A DNA stretch of 64,000 bases from contig NZ_CP043575.1 in the NCBI RefSeq assembly GCF_014076495.1, positions 2,976,001 through 3,040,000 of the forward strand. The letters run 5' to 3'. The notes under the pieces are model-generated. The model saw only the letters and a list, made by a program, of their open reading frames with translations. It did no database searches and was not told where the DNA came from. A program made the position numbers and the translations under genes. Source of the DNA: Comamonas koreensis (GTDB lineage: Bacteria > Pseudomonadota > Gammaproteobacteria > Burkholderiales > Burkholderiaceae_C). Shown piece by piece: positions 17,050 through 25,756 of this stretch; the first letter of the stretch is position 1, and the number at the start of each line of letters is the position of its first letter.

Positions 17050-17994
17050 CTATGGGGTCACCGCCGGTTCCATATCCCTCTCTCGCGCAAGCACAAAGCC
17101 GTATTGCTCAACCAACTGGCGCAACTCGGCGATAAAGCGCTGCGCCAGCTGGGACATGGGCTCGAATTTGTGATGCACCAAATTGGTTTGCAATACCGGT
17201 GCATTCCTCAAGGGGCGCACCATGACGGGTCGCGAGGCATGCCAGCTGCGCACCGAGAATTCATCGACCAGCGCAATGCCCACACCCATCTCGACCATCG
17301 ATCCCGCATTTTGCGGCGAGCCCACCTCCACCACTTCGTTGGGCTCCAGCTCCATATCCTGGCAGTACGCCGTCACGCGCCGACCCATCGGCGTGTCGTG
17401 TCCGTAGCCAACCATGGGCCATTGCATCAAGTCCTCGGGGGAGACTTCTTCTTTCTCGCACAGTGCGTGGTTGGCCGGCATGATGCACACCAGGCGGTTG
17501 GTGCACAGCGGCGTGATGTCGAGATTCGGGTGCTCAATCGCTGAGCTGATCACGCCAAGATCGGCCTGGTGGTTCAGCAAGCGCTCGCGAATCTGCTCGT
17601 GGCCGTGGCAGGCAAAAGTCATCTTGCAATCGGGAAACTGCTGGCGAAAACTGGCGACAGCCTGCGGAATAAAGCTTTGTCCAATCGAGGGGCCCGAGAC
17701 CAGGTTCAGAATGCCGGTGCGGTGCCTGGCCAGGTCGCCTGCCAGGTCGTTGACGCGCTGCACCGACTGGTAGACCTGCTCGACCTCGCCAATCAGGCGG
17801 CGCGCCTCCGGCGTGGCAAACAAGCGCCCTTTGATGCGCTCAAACAAAACAAAACCAATGCGCTGCTCGGTGTAGGCCAGCAGACGGCTGACGGCCGGCT
17901 GGGAGACAAACAGGATTTGCGAAGCGCCCGCAATGCTGCCGGTGCTCATCACGGCGCGGAATACCTCAATCTGGCGCAAGTTCAGTGCGGCCAT
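17050..17994 (-). CDS. LysR family transcriptional regulator of the hydantoin cluster (predicted)
   Basis: LTTR of 314 residues. N-terminal HTH: LNLRQIEVFRAVMSTGSIAGASQILFVSQPAVSRLLAYTE. The effector domain starts at LNLVSGPSIGQSFIPQAVASF and includes ADLGVISSAIEHPNLDI. It is divergent from the hydantoin racemase gene at 18173; the intergenic region holds the dyad CTTAAC-N5-GTTAA, repeated upstream of the ABC importer at 23230. This makes it the prime candidate for controlling the whole cluster. The effector could be a hydantoin or N-carbamoyl amino acid (inference). Confidence 0.9.
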   Translation of the reverse strand: MAALNLRQIEVFRAVMSTGSIAGASQILFVSQPAVSRLLAYTEQRIGFVLFERIKGRLFATPEARRLIGEVEQVYQSVQRVNDLAGDLARHRTGILNLVSGPSIGQSFIPQAVASFRQQFPDCKMTFACHGHEQIRERLLNHQADLGVISSAIEHPNLDITPLCTNRLVCIMPANHALCEKEEVSPEDLMQWPMVGYGHDTPMGRRVTAYCQDMELEPNEVVEVGSPQNAGSMVEMGVGIALVDEFSVRSWHASRPVMVRPLRNAPVLQTNLVHHKFEPMSQLAQRFIAELRQLVEQYGFVLARERDMEPAVTP

Positions 17995-18074
17995 TGTGGT
18001 CCTTACTAGTCAAGGTGACTACAAAAGCGGCCAAGGTGCTGGGAGACTGCACAGAGCAGGGCGCCACCAGCAAG

Positions 18075-18093
18075 CCTTAACCTCATGTTAATC
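18075..18093. promoter_or_regulatory. candidate operator CTTAAC-N5-GTTAA (racemase promoter)
   Basis: Inverted repeat CTTAAC (18076-18081), five-base spacer, GTTAA (18087-18091), about 80 bp upstream of the racemase start and between it and the divergent LysR gene. The same half-sites and spacing recur at 23230-23248. Confidence 0.55.
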
Positions 18094-18172
18094 AAGACCG
18101 ACATTTCAGCAATTTCTATGCCACGCGAATACTCGTAAATTGCAGTCATTCCAATTTGTACGAGGCGCGCTC

Positions 18173-18841
18173 ATGTCATCGGCCATTTACGTCGTCAACC
18201 CCAACAGCAGCTTAAGGGTCACCCAAGGAATTGATCTCGCGCTCTCGCCGCTGCGCATGCCTGGAGGGCCGCGCTTCGTCAGTGACTGGCTGCCAAGCGG
18301 CCCGCCCGGTGTGCAAAGCCAACAGGATGTCGATGGCGTGGCCATGCTCCTGGTGCAGCATTGCCTGGCCTTGCCGGATGACTGCGCAGCAGTGGTGATT
18401 GCCTGCTTTAGCGACCCCGGCCTGTACGCCGTGCGCGAGGCCATGCAGCCGCGTGGCGTGCCGGTGCTGGGCATCAGCGAGTGCGCGATGCTGACGGCCC
18501 TGTCGATGGGCCAGCGGGTGGGCGTGATTGCGATTTTGGAAACCTCGATAGCCCGCCATATGCGCAACTACGGTGCGATGGGCATCAGCAGCCGCATTGC
18601 TGGCGAAGCTGCAATCGGCCTGGGCGTGACTGAATTGGCCGACCAGGAACGCACGCTCTCGCGCATGGTGGAGGTGGGGCAGCGCCTGGTGCGCGAGCAG
18701 GGCGCGAACGTGCTGGTGATGGGCTGTGCAGGCATGGCCTCTTACCGCGATGCACTGGCTGAAGCCACTGGCGTGCCGGTGGTCGAACCCACCCAAGCAG
18801 CTGCTGCGATGGCCTTGGGCCGTGCGCGGCTGGGCTGGTAG
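18173..18841 (+). CDS. aspartate/glutamate/hydantoin racemase family protein
   Basis: Product of 222 residues beginning SSAIYVVNPNSSLRVTQGID. The Asp/Glu/hydantoin racemase family signature (IxVxNPNSS at the N-terminus) and both catalytic cysteines are visible: VVIACFSDPGLYAVRE near residue 80 and VLVMGCAGMASY near residue 185. Such enzymes interconvert enantiomers of 5-monosubstituted hydantoins or allantoin, feeding an enantioselective hydantoinase. Context strongly supports hydantoin: the D-carbamoylase and dihydropyrimidinase genes are downstream on the same strand. The start at 18173 follows the conserved N-terminus; an in-frame TTG at 18140 would extend it. Confidence 0.85.
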   Translation: MSSAIYVVNPNSSLRVTQGIDLALSPLRMPGGPRFVSDWLPSGPPGVQSQQDVDGVAMLLVQHCLALPDDCAAVVIACFSDPGLYAVREAMQPRGVPVLGISECAMLTALSMGQRVGVIAILETSIARHMRNYGAMGISSRIAGEAAIGLGVTELADQERTLSRMVEVGQRLVREQGANVLVMGCAGMASYRDALAEATGVPVVEPTQAAAAMALGRARLGW

Positions 18842-18989
18842 GCCACTGCTCGCCACCCTAGCGGCATGGGCACAAGCCCTTGCACCCTTTTTCCCCTTGG
18901 ATTGACTTTGATGGCTTGACCTGGGCGTGCGCTGCGCTGCCGTGTCACACCAGGCCTGTTTGTTTTCCTAGCACTTGAGTTCTACAACT

Positions 18990-20003
18990 ATGAAGCGTCT
19001 TATTACCGTGGCTGCCGCCCAGCTGGGCCCTATTCAAAAAGCCGAAGGCCGTGACTCGGTCGTCGCACGCATGGTGCGCCTCGTAGAGCGCGCCTACCAG
19101 CGCGGCGCCAATGTGGTGGTGTTCCCTGAGCTGGCTTTCACGACCTTCTTCCCACGCTGGTATGTCGAGGACCTCGACCAGGCCGACAACTGGTATGAAG
19201 AAACCCTGCCATCGCCCGCCACCCAGCCGCTGTTCGATGCAATCAAGCGCTACGGTATCACCTGCTACCTGGGCTACGCCGAGATCGCCCACGAAGCCGA
19301 TGAAACCGGCGTGCTGCGCAAGCGCCGCTTCAACACCTCTGTGGTGATTGCACCGTCGGGTGAGGTCATTTTGAAGTACCGCAAAATCCACCTGCCCGGT
19401 CACAAGGAGTTCTCCACCATCCGCAAGGTGCAGCACCTGGAGAAGCGCTATTTTGAAGTGGGCAACCTGGGCTTTCCGGTCACCCGCGCGCCTGTAGGTG
19501 AAGTCGAAGGCGTCAACATGGGCATGCTGATCTGCAACGACCGCCGCTGGCCAGAATCCTGGCGTGAGCTGGGTCTGCAGCAGGTGGAACTGGTCATGCT
19601 GGGCTACAACACCCCGGCCGTGAACCAGGAAAACCGTGGCTTTGAAGCCCACCACCTGCGCAACTTCCACTCGCAATTATCGATCCAGGCCGGTTGCTAC
19701 CAAAACGCCACGTTTGGCGTGGGCGTGGCCAAGGCGGGCAATGAAGACGGCTTTGAGCTGATGGGCCACTCGATCATCGTCAACCCGCAAGGCGAGATCA
19801 TGGCGATGGCTACCAGCTGGGACGACGAGCTGGTCGTGGCCGACTGCAACCTCGCGATGTGCGAGTTGGGCCGCACGACCATCTTCAACTTTGCGCAGCA
19901 CCGCCGCCTCGAAGCCTACCAGCGGCTCACCAACCAAACTGGCAGCACAGCGCCTGCGGTTTGGCTGCCCCAAGGCGCTGTCGTCGCCCAGGAGCAGAAC
20001 TAA
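18990..20003 (+). CDS. N-carbamoyl-D-amino acid hydrolase
   Basis: Nitrilase-superfamily amidohydrolase of 337 residues that cleaves N-carbamoyl-D-amino acids to D-amino acid, CO2 and ammonia. The catalytic triad is intact: Glu in VVVFPELAFTTFFPRW, Lys in LKYRKIHLPGHKEFS, Cys in MGMLICNDRRWPESW. These segments match the Agrobacterium D-carbamoylase almost exactly, as do QHLEKRYFEVGNLGFPV and SIQAGCYQNATFGVG. Its TAA stop overlaps the ATG of the PLP dehydratase gene (TAATG), so the two are translationally coupled. It acts after the hydantoinase encoded at 21698. Confidence 0.93.
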   Translation: MKRLITVAAAQLGPIQKAEGRDSVVARMVRLVERAYQRGANVVVFPELAFTTFFPRWYVEDLDQADNWYEETLPSPATQPLFDAIKRYGITCYLGYAEIAHEADETGVLRKRRFNTSVVIAPSGEVILKYRKIHLPGHKEFSTIRKVQHLEKRYFEVGNLGFPVTRAPVGEVEGVNMGMLICNDRRWPESWRELGLQQVELVMLGYNTPAVNQENRGFEAHHLRNFHSQLSIQAGCYQNATFGVGVAKAGNEDGFELMGHSIIVNPQGEIMAMATSWDDELVVADCNLAMCELGRTTIFNFAQHRRLEAYQRLTNQTGSTAPAVWLPQGAVVAQEQN

Positions 20004-21037
20004 TGAATGCGCCCAGCCTGGCCGAGCTGCCCAGCAGCATCCAGCATGAGCTGTTTGGCGTAATGCGCGTGCCCACGTTTGCCGATGTTGAGTTGGCCGC
20101 CGAGCGCATTGCGCCCTATATACGCCGCACGCCACTGCTGTTTTCGCGCAGCCTGAGCGAACGCACGGGTGCACGCATCTGGCTCAAGCCCGAATGCCTG
20201 CAAATCACCGGCTCCTTCAAGCTGCGCGGTGCCTTCAATGCGATCTTGTCGCTCAGCCAAGCGCAGCGCCAGAACGGCGTGATCGCGTACTCCACGGGCA
20301 ACCACGGCCAGGCGATTGCCTGGGCCGCTGCCACGCTGGGCGTGCAGGCGACGATTGTGATGCCCGCTGATGCGCCCAAGAACAAGGTCAAAAAGGCGCT
20401 GGAGCAGGGCGCCAAAGTGGTGCACTACGACCGCATGACGCAAAGCCGTGAGGAGATCGGCATGCAGTTGCTGGCCGAGACCGACGCAACCCTGATCCCA
20501 CCGGGCGACTTTCCCGAAGTGCTGGCCGCCCAAGGCACGGTCGCGCTCGAAGCCTTGCAGGACTTGCCTGCCGATGACCTGGCGCAACTCGGTCTGTTTG
20601 CCGCCCCCTGTGGCGGTGGCGGCATGATGGCGGGCTGCAATCTGAGCCTGGCCGCCTTGAGCCCGCAGACCCGCTGCGTCGCCGTGGAACCGGCTGCGTT
20701 TGATGACACCGTGCGCTCACTGGCCAGTGGCACGCGCCAGAGCAATCCCCAATCGGCCGATTCGATTTGCGATGCCTTGCAGGCCGTCACACCGGCCGAG
20801 CTGCCTTATGCGATCAATGGCCTGCGCCTGAGCCAGGCCGTCAGCGTCAGCGACGCCGAGGTACTGGCTGCCATGCGTTTTGCCATCGAAGACCTGCGCT
20901 TGGTGGTCGAGCCCGGCGGCGCAGTGGCTTTGGCAGCCTTGCTCGCAGGCAAGTTGCCGCTAGAGGGCCGAAGTGCAGTGGTTGTGCTGTCAGGGGCCAA
21001 TGTCGACTTGCCTTTGCTCAGCCAGGCCCTGGCTTGA
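20003..21037 (+). CDS. PLP-dependent threonine/serine dehydratase-like protein
   Basis: Fold-type II PLP enzyme of 344 residues. The Schiff-base lysine is in ITGSFKLRGAFNAILSL, the substrate loop in AYSTGNHGQAIAWAAATLGV, and the phosphate-binding glycine loop is CGGGGMMAGC. The length and VIVMPADAPKNKVKKALEQGAKVV match catabolic threonine dehydratases and serine racemases without a regulatory ACT domain. It may deaminate hydroxy amino acids released by the carbamoylase, or racemise/eliminate D-serine-type products (inference). Its start overlaps the carbamoylase stop. Confidence 0.85.
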   Translation: MNAPSLAELPSSIQHELFGVMRVPTFADVELAAERIAPYIRRTPLLFSRSLSERTGARIWLKPECLQITGSFKLRGAFNAILSLSQAQRQNGVIAYSTGNHGQAIAWAAATLGVQATIVMPADAPKNKVKKALEQGAKVVHYDRMTQSREEIGMQLLAETDATLIPPGDFPEVLAAQGTVALEALQDLPADDLAQLGLFAAPCGGGGMMAGCNLSLAALSPQTRCVAVEPAAFDDTVRSLASGTRQSNPQSADSICDALQAVTPAELPYAINGLRLSQAVSVSDAEVLAAMRFAIEDLRLVVEPGGAVALAALLAGKLPLEGRSAVVVLSGANVDLPLLSQALA

Positions 21038-21128
21038 TGCCATCTGCCACGTCCCGAGCGGGCCTGCTCTGCGTTCCATGCATTCGCCAGCGCCCGCACC
21101 GTCCAGCTATTTCCAGAGTCCATACACC

Positions 21129-21548
21129 ATGAATTTACCTTCCGCTTTCCACTTTGCCTTCAATATCCGCGATCTGGACCAGGCCCGCGCCTTTTACGGC
21201 GGCGTGCTCGGCTGCATCGAAGGCCGCAGCACCGACACCTGGGTCGATTTTGATTTCTTCGGCCACCAAATCTCCCTGCACCTGGGCGAGCCCTTTGCCA
21301 CGGCCAACACCGGCAAGGTCGGCCAGCACATGGTGCCGATGCCGCACTTCGGCATCATCTTGCTCTACCCCGACTGGCGCGCGATGGCCGACCGCCTGCA
21401 AGCCGCCGGCGTGGAGTTTGTGCTCGCGCCCCAAGTGCGCTTTGAGGGCGAGCCCGGTGAGCAATGGACGATGTTCTTTCGTGATCCCTTTGGCAATCCA
21501 ATCGAGGTCAAAGGCTTCCGCTCAGAAGCGCAAATCTACGCGCACTAA
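21129..21548 (+). CDS. VOC family (glyoxalase/dioxygenase-fold) protein
   Basis: Protein of 139 residues with a single vicinal-oxygen-chelate module: FHFAFNIRDLDQARAFYGGVLGC at the N-terminus, DFFGHQISLHLGE, MPHFGIILLYPDWRAMADRLQAAGVEF, and C-terminal MFFRDPFGNPIEVKGF, which carries the usual metal-ligand glutamate. Substrate unknown. Its position between the dehydratase and hydantoinase genes on the same strand points to a supporting role in the same pathway. Confidence 0.85.
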   Translation: MNLPSAFHFAFNIRDLDQARAFYGGVLGCIEGRSTDTWVDFDFFGHQISLHLGEPFATANTGKVGQHMVPMPHFGIILLYPDWRAMADRLQAAGVEFVLAPQVRFEGEPGEQWTMFFRDPFGNPIEVKGFRSEAQIYAH

Positions 21549-21697
21549 GAATGTATTCAGGTTCCCCAAAACGCTGCCCCAAGGCCCCTCCATGCACCAA
21601 AGCCGTTGCACTGAGCACCAATCCGGTGCAAGTTGGCATGAAGCCTGCTTACCACCCGGGCATCTGTCTGAACCTAGCTTGAGAAAGAAACGATGCC

Positions 21698-23170
21698 ATG
21701 TTTGATTTGACCATCCGCAACGGCCGTATCAGCACCTCCCAAAACACCTTTGTGGCCGATATCGGCATTCAGGGCGGCGCCATTGCTGCCATTGGCGAGA
21801 ACCTGCCAGCAGGGCGGCGTGACATTGACGCACAAGGCCTGTGGGTCATGCCAGGCGGCATCGACAGCCACGCCCATATTGAACAAGCGTCCAGCGCGGG
21901 CGTGATGTGCGCCGATGATTTCTACAGCGCCACGGTCTCGGCCGCGTTTGGTGGCACGACCTGCGTGATCCCGTTTGCTGCGCAGCACAAAGGCCAGCAA
22001 GTGCCCGAGGTGGTCGCTGCCTACGCCAAGCTGGCGGCCGAGAAAGCGGTGATCGACTACGGCTTTCACCTGATCCTGTCCGAGATCACCCCGCAAATGC
22101 TGGAGCAGGATTTGCCACGCGCGATTGCAGAGGGCATCACCTCGCTGAAGGTCTACATGACCTACGACAAGCTCAAGATCGACGACTTCCAGATGCTGGA
22201 TGTGCTGGAAGTCGCAGGCCGCGAAGGCGCGATGGTCATGGTGCATGCCGAGAACCACGACGTGATCCGCTGGATCGCCCGCCGTCTGCTGGACAAGGGC
22301 CTCACGGCACCCAAATTTCACGGCGTGGCCCACGATGCGATTGCAGAAATCGAAGCGAGCTCGCGCGCCATCCACCTGGCCAATCTGCTCGATGTGCCGA
22401 TTTTGCTGGTGCATATCTCAGGCCCCGAGGCGATTGAAGTGATTCGCAGTGCCCGGCAACTGGGCAGCAAAGTGCATGCCGAGACCTGCCCGCAATACCT
22501 GTTCCTGACCGCAGAAGACATGGACCAGGAGGGCCTGGAAGGCGCAAAATTCTGCTGCAGTCCACCCGTGCGCGACAAGGCCGCGCAAGACAAGGTCTGG
22601 CAAGGCCTGCTGGATGGCACCCTGGGCATCTACAGTTCTGACCACGCGCCCTACAAGTTCGATGAAAGCGGCAAGCTGCCCAAGGGCGATGCCACCACCT
22701 TCAAGGAAATGGCCAATGGCGTGCCCGGCCTGGAGCTGCGCTTGCCGCTGCTGTTCTCCGAGGGCCTGCTGACTGGCCGCCTCACGCCCGAAGAATTTGT
22801 GCGTCTCACTGCCACCAACCATGCATACATGTATGGCCTGCAAAAACGCAAGGGCGATATTGCCGTCGGCCTGGATGCCGACATTGCGATTTGGGACCCC
22901 CAAGCCCAGCGCAGCGTGCGCTGGAGCGACCTGCACGACCAGGTCGGCTACACGCCTTACGAGGGCCGTGTGGTCAATGGCTGGCCCATCACCGTGATCA
23001 GCCGTGGCGAGGTCGTGGTCGAGGACGCCCAGCTGCAGGCCGAGCGTGGCCGTGGCCAATTCTTGCCTTGCGAATGCCCCGAGCCGATTTTGCAAGCAGC
23101 CCAGCAGCCCAAGCCCTCTGATGCCTCGCAATGGCTGGGGCTCAAAGGCAAGGCCTGGCAGCAGTATTGA
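21698..23170 (+). CDS. hydA: dihydropyrimidinase / D-hydantoinase
   Basis: Binuclear-metal cyclic amidohydrolase of 490 residues that opens hydantoins or dihydropyrimidines to N-carbamoyl amino acids. Metal ligands are in order: GGIDSHAHIEQ (HxH), the lysine that becomes carboxylated in TSLKVYMTYD, MVMVHAENHD, LLVHISGPEA, and the aspartate of YSSDHAPYKFDESGK. The C-terminus has GDIAVGLDADIAIWDP and the processing-like end LKGKAWQQY. Together with the racemase and D-carbamoylase this reconstructs the three-step conversion of racemic hydantoins to D-amino acids. Confidence 0.94.
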   Translation: MFDLTIRNGRISTSQNTFVADIGIQGGAIAAIGENLPAGRRDIDAQGLWVMPGGIDSHAHIEQASSAGVMCADDFYSATVSAAFGGTTCVIPFAAQHKGQQVPEVVAAYAKLAAEKAVIDYGFHLILSEITPQMLEQDLPRAIAEGITSLKVYMTYDKLKIDDFQMLDVLEVAGREGAMVMVHAENHDVIRWIARRLLDKGLTAPKFHGVAHDAIAEIEASSRAIHLANLLDVPILLVHISGPEAIEVIRSARQLGSKVHAETCPQYLFLTAEDMDQEGLEGAKFCCSPPVRDKAAQDKVWQGLLDGTLGIYSSDHAPYKFDESGKLPKGDATTFKEMANGVPGLELRLPLLFSEGLLTGRLTPEEFVRLTATNHAYMYGLQKRKGDIAVGLDADIAIWDPQAQRSVRWSDLHDQVGYTPYEGRVVNGWPITVISRGEVVVEDAQLQAERGRGQFLPCECPEPILQAAQQPKPSDASQWLGLKGKAWQQY

Positions 23171-23196
23171 GTGCCAGATGACGTCGCCTTTTGCGT

Positions 23197-23225
23197 GCCA
23201 AAGCCAGGCCCAGCCTGGCTTTGGC
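23197..23225. other. strong intergenic hairpin after hydA
   Basis: Perfect 13-bp inverted repeat (23197-23209 with 23213-23225, half-site GCCAAAGCCAGGC) with a three-base loop, 26 bp after the hydantoinase stop. No T-run follows, so it is not a standard terminator. It may stabilise or attenuate the transcript before the importer genes. Confidence 0.55.
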
Positions 23226-23229
23226 GGGC

Positions 23230-23248
23230 CCTTAACAACAGGTTAAGG
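23230..23248. promoter_or_regulatory. candidate operator CTTAAC-N5-GTTAA (importer promoter)
   Basis: Symmetric dyad CCTTAAC (23230-23236), five-base spacer, GTTAAGG (23242-23248), about 100 bp before the substrate-binding protein gene. It matches the half-sites and spacing at 18075-18093 and suggests common control by the LysR protein at 17050. Confidence 0.55.
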
Positions 23249-23346
23249 CATACCGATAAAACGGCAGGCGACAGCTTGGCCAATGCGCCCAATAATTTTC
23301 TCAAGCTCCCAAGCTTTCAGGCCCAGCCAGTGATGGCTTTTCATCC

Positions 23347-24228
23347 ATGAATGAACCAACTCCGCCCATGAACAACCTTGCCCATACCCTCACTCGCGTC
23401 TCCTGGCTGACACTGACACTGGCACTGGCTTTGACCAGCGCCGCCCACGCACAAACTGCTGCGCCTTTGAAAACCGCCTTGGATCCCACCTTTGCCCCGC
23501 AGGCCATGGTCAAGATCGGCGGCGGCCTGCAAGGCTTTAACGTCGACATGGGCGAAGAAATCGCAAAGCGCCTGGGCCGCAAGCTCAGCATTGATGCAAC
23601 CGAATTCTCGGGCCTGGTGCCGGGTCTTAACAGCGGCAAATACGAGTTTCTGCTCGCGCCTGTGACGGTCACGCCTGAGCGCGCCAAAGCCATGCTGTTT
23701 ACCGAGGGCTACACCGAGACGAACTACACCTTCATGGGCCGAAAAAACGCAGCCGCGCTGGAGTCGCTGGAGGCGCTGAAAGGCAAGGTTGTTGCGGTCA
23801 ACAAGGGCTCGAACTACGACGCCTGGGCCAAAGAGAACGCCGACAAGTACGGCTTCAAGTACTTCGTCTACGGCTCCAACGCCGATGCGATTCAGGCCGT
23901 CTTGACCAAGCGTGCCGACTACAACCTGACCGGCAGCACGGTGGCGGGCTGGGCCGTCAAACAATCGCCTGCGCTGCAGGCGGGCTACACCATCAAGACC
24001 GGGCTGGTCTGGGCGATTCCCTTCCGCCTCGACGACAAGGCCGGCCGTGACCAGGTCAGCAACGTGCTCAAGTGCATGAAGGCCGATGGCACGATCGCCA
24101 AGCTCGCAGAAAAATGGTATGGCTACTCGCCCGAGACCAACAGCGTGGAGCGCACCGTCAGCCCAGGCCACGGCGTGCCAGGCACCGAGAACTACGACGC
24201 CACCCCCGTTAAGCCGAAGTGCTCGTAA
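23347..24228 (+). CDS. amino-acid-type ABC transporter substrate-binding protein (family 3)
   Basis: Periplasmic solute receptor of about 293 residues with a signal peptide ending ALALTSAAHAQ. The mature part has features of family 3 (PF00497) receptors: GGGLQGFNVDMGEEIAKRLGRKLSID, ATEFSGLVPGLNSGKYEFLLAPVTVTPERAK, KVVAVNKGSNYDAWA and NADAIQAVLTKRADYNLTG. It starts a four-gene importer operon with the ATPase and two permeases downstream. Context suggests uptake of hydantoins, N-carbamoyl or D-amino acids (inference). An in-frame ATG at 23368 is an equally good start for the signal peptide. Confidence 0.88.
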   Translation: MNEPTPPMNNLAHTLTRVSWLTLTLALALTSAAHAQTAAPLKTALDPTFAPQAMVKIGGGLQGFNVDMGEEIAKRLGRKLSIDATEFSGLVPGLNSGKYEFLLAPVTVTPERAKAMLFTEGYTETNYTFMGRKNAAALESLEALKGKVVAVNKGSNYDAWAKENADKYGFKYFVYGSNADAIQAVLTKRADYNLTGSTVAGWAVKQSPALQAGYTIKTGLVWAIPFRLDDKAGRDQVSNVLKCMKADGTIAKLAEKWYGYSPETNSVERTVSPGHGVPGTENYDATPVKPKCS

Positions 24229-24268
24229 GCACGCGATGGCTGTGATAACCCTGAAGTGCTGAGAACCT

Positions 24269-25066
24269 ATGAGTGCCCCCATTCTTGAACTTGTTGAACT
24301 GCGCAAATCCTACGGCTCGCTGGACGTCTTGCGTGGTGTGAACTTGCGTGTGTACCCGGCAGAGCTGGTGTGCGTCATCGGACCTTCTGGCTCTGGCAAA
24401 AGCACGATGCTGCGCTGCTGCAACCGGCTGGAAGAGCCCAGCGACGGCCAGGTGGTCATCAACGGCCAGGACATCATGCGGTCCGATGTCGATGTCAACC
24501 AGGTGCGCCAAAACGTCGGCATGGTGTTCCAGCACTTCAACCTGTATCCCCACCTGAACGTGCTGGGAAACATCACCCTGGCACTGCGCCAGGTGCAGAA
24601 AAAAAGCAAAGCCGAGGCCGAGACCATTGCCCAGGAGGCGCTGGCCAAAGTGGGTCTGGCCCACAAGGCGAGCGCGTTTCCCAGCCAGCTATCGGGCGGG
24701 CAGCAGCAGCGCGTGGGCATTGCGCGCGGCATTGCGCTCAAGCCCCAGGTGATGCTGTTTGACGAGCCCACCAGCGCGCTGGATCCGGAGCTGGTTGACG
24801 AGGTGCTGCAGGTGATGCGCGCGCTGCGCGATGAAGGCATGACCATGCTGGTCGTGACCCATGAAATGGCGTTTGCCCACGCAGCGGCTGACCGCGTGAT
24901 CTTCATGGATGGCGGCGTGGTCGCCGAAGCGGGTACCCCGGCTGAGATTTTTGAGAACCCCCAGCAAGAGCGCACCCGCAGCTTTGTGGGCCGCTACATG
25001 CATGGCACGAATGGAGTCAAAGGCGCTGCATTGCAGGCATTCATTGGCGCAGGTGGCAGCCTATGA
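24269..25066 (+). CDS. amino acid ABC transporter ATP-binding protein
   Basis: ABC ATPase of 265 residues, GlnQ/ArtP class. Walker A is GPSGSGKST, the Q-loop is in [20 protein letters not shown], the signature is LSGGQQQR, Walker B is [14 protein letters not shown], and the switch histidine is in [23 protein letters not shown]. It energises the permease pair immediately downstream. Its TGA overlaps the first permease's ATG (ATGA), implying translational coupling. Confidence 0.93.
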   Translation: MSAPILELVELRKSYGSLDVLRGVNLRVYPAELVCVIGPSGSGKSTMLRCCNRLEEPSDGQVVINGQDIMRSDVDVNQVRQNVGMVFQHFNLYPHLNVLGNITLALRQVQKKSKAEAETIAQEALAKVGLAHKASAFPSQLSGGQQQRVGIARGIALKPQVMLFDEPTSALDPELVDEVLQVMRALRDEGMTMLVVTHEMAFAHAAADRVIFMDGGVVAEAGTPAEIFENPQQERTRSFVGRYMHGTNGVKGAALQAFIGAGGSL

Positions 25067-25746
25067 GCGAGTCCAGCGGCGGTTTTTTATTTACCTTTTT
25101 CAACCTTGCCATCGCGCAGGAATACTGGGCCGACATCGCGCGTGGCATGCTGGTCACCATCGGGGTCGGCATAGCGGTCGTCATCACCGGTCTGGCGCTG
25201 GGTCTGGCCATGGCAATTGGCCGCGCATTGCAGCTGCGCTGGCTGACGGCAGCCACTGTGATCTTCTCGGACGTGATGCGCTCGCTGCCACCGCTGGTGG
25301 TGCTCATCCTGCTGTATTTTGGCCTGCCGACCCTGGGGCTGGAGTTATCGGCCTTTGCCGCGACCTGGGTGAGCCTGTCGATGGTGCTGGCCGCTTATGC
25401 GCAAGAAAGCATCTGGTCGGCGATGGCCTCGCTGGCCAAAGGCCAGACCGAGGCGGCGCGCTCCACCGGCCTGTCGTGGTGGCAGGCGATGCGCTGGGTG
25501 GTCTTGCCCCAGGCGCTGCGCCGCGCGGTACCGCCGCTGACCAACCGTGTGATCTCGACGACCAAGAACACCGCACTGGGCTCGATCGTTGCCCTGGGGG
25601 AAATTCTGAGCAATGCGCAGGCCGCATCGGCGGTGGCGGGCAACCCCACGCCGCTGACGATTGGGGCATTTCTCTACCTGTTGGTGTTCTTGCCGATCGT
25701 GATTTTCTCGCGGTGGCTGGAGCACAAAACCAAAACCACCGCGTAA
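25063..25746 (+). CDS. amino acid ABC transporter permease
   Basis: Inner-membrane permease of 227 residues, His/Glu/Gln/Arg/opine class. Five or so hydrophobic helices; [26 protein letters not shown] at the N-terminus and the cytoplasmic coupling loop [32 protein letters not shown]. It pairs with the permease at 25757 and the ATPase at 24269. Confidence 0.92.
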   Translation: MSESSGGFLFTFFNLAIAQEYWADIARGMLVTIGVGIAVVITGLALGLAMAIGRALQLRWLTAATVIFSDVMRSLPPLVVLILLYFGLPTLGLELSAFAATWVSLSMVLAAYAQESIWSAMASLAKGQTEAARSTGLSWWQAMRWVVLPQALRRAVPPLTNRVISTTKNTALGSIVALGEILSNAQAASAVAGNPTPLTIGAFLYLLVFLPIVIFSRWLEHKTKTTA

Positions 25747-25756
25747 GTGCCAAGCC

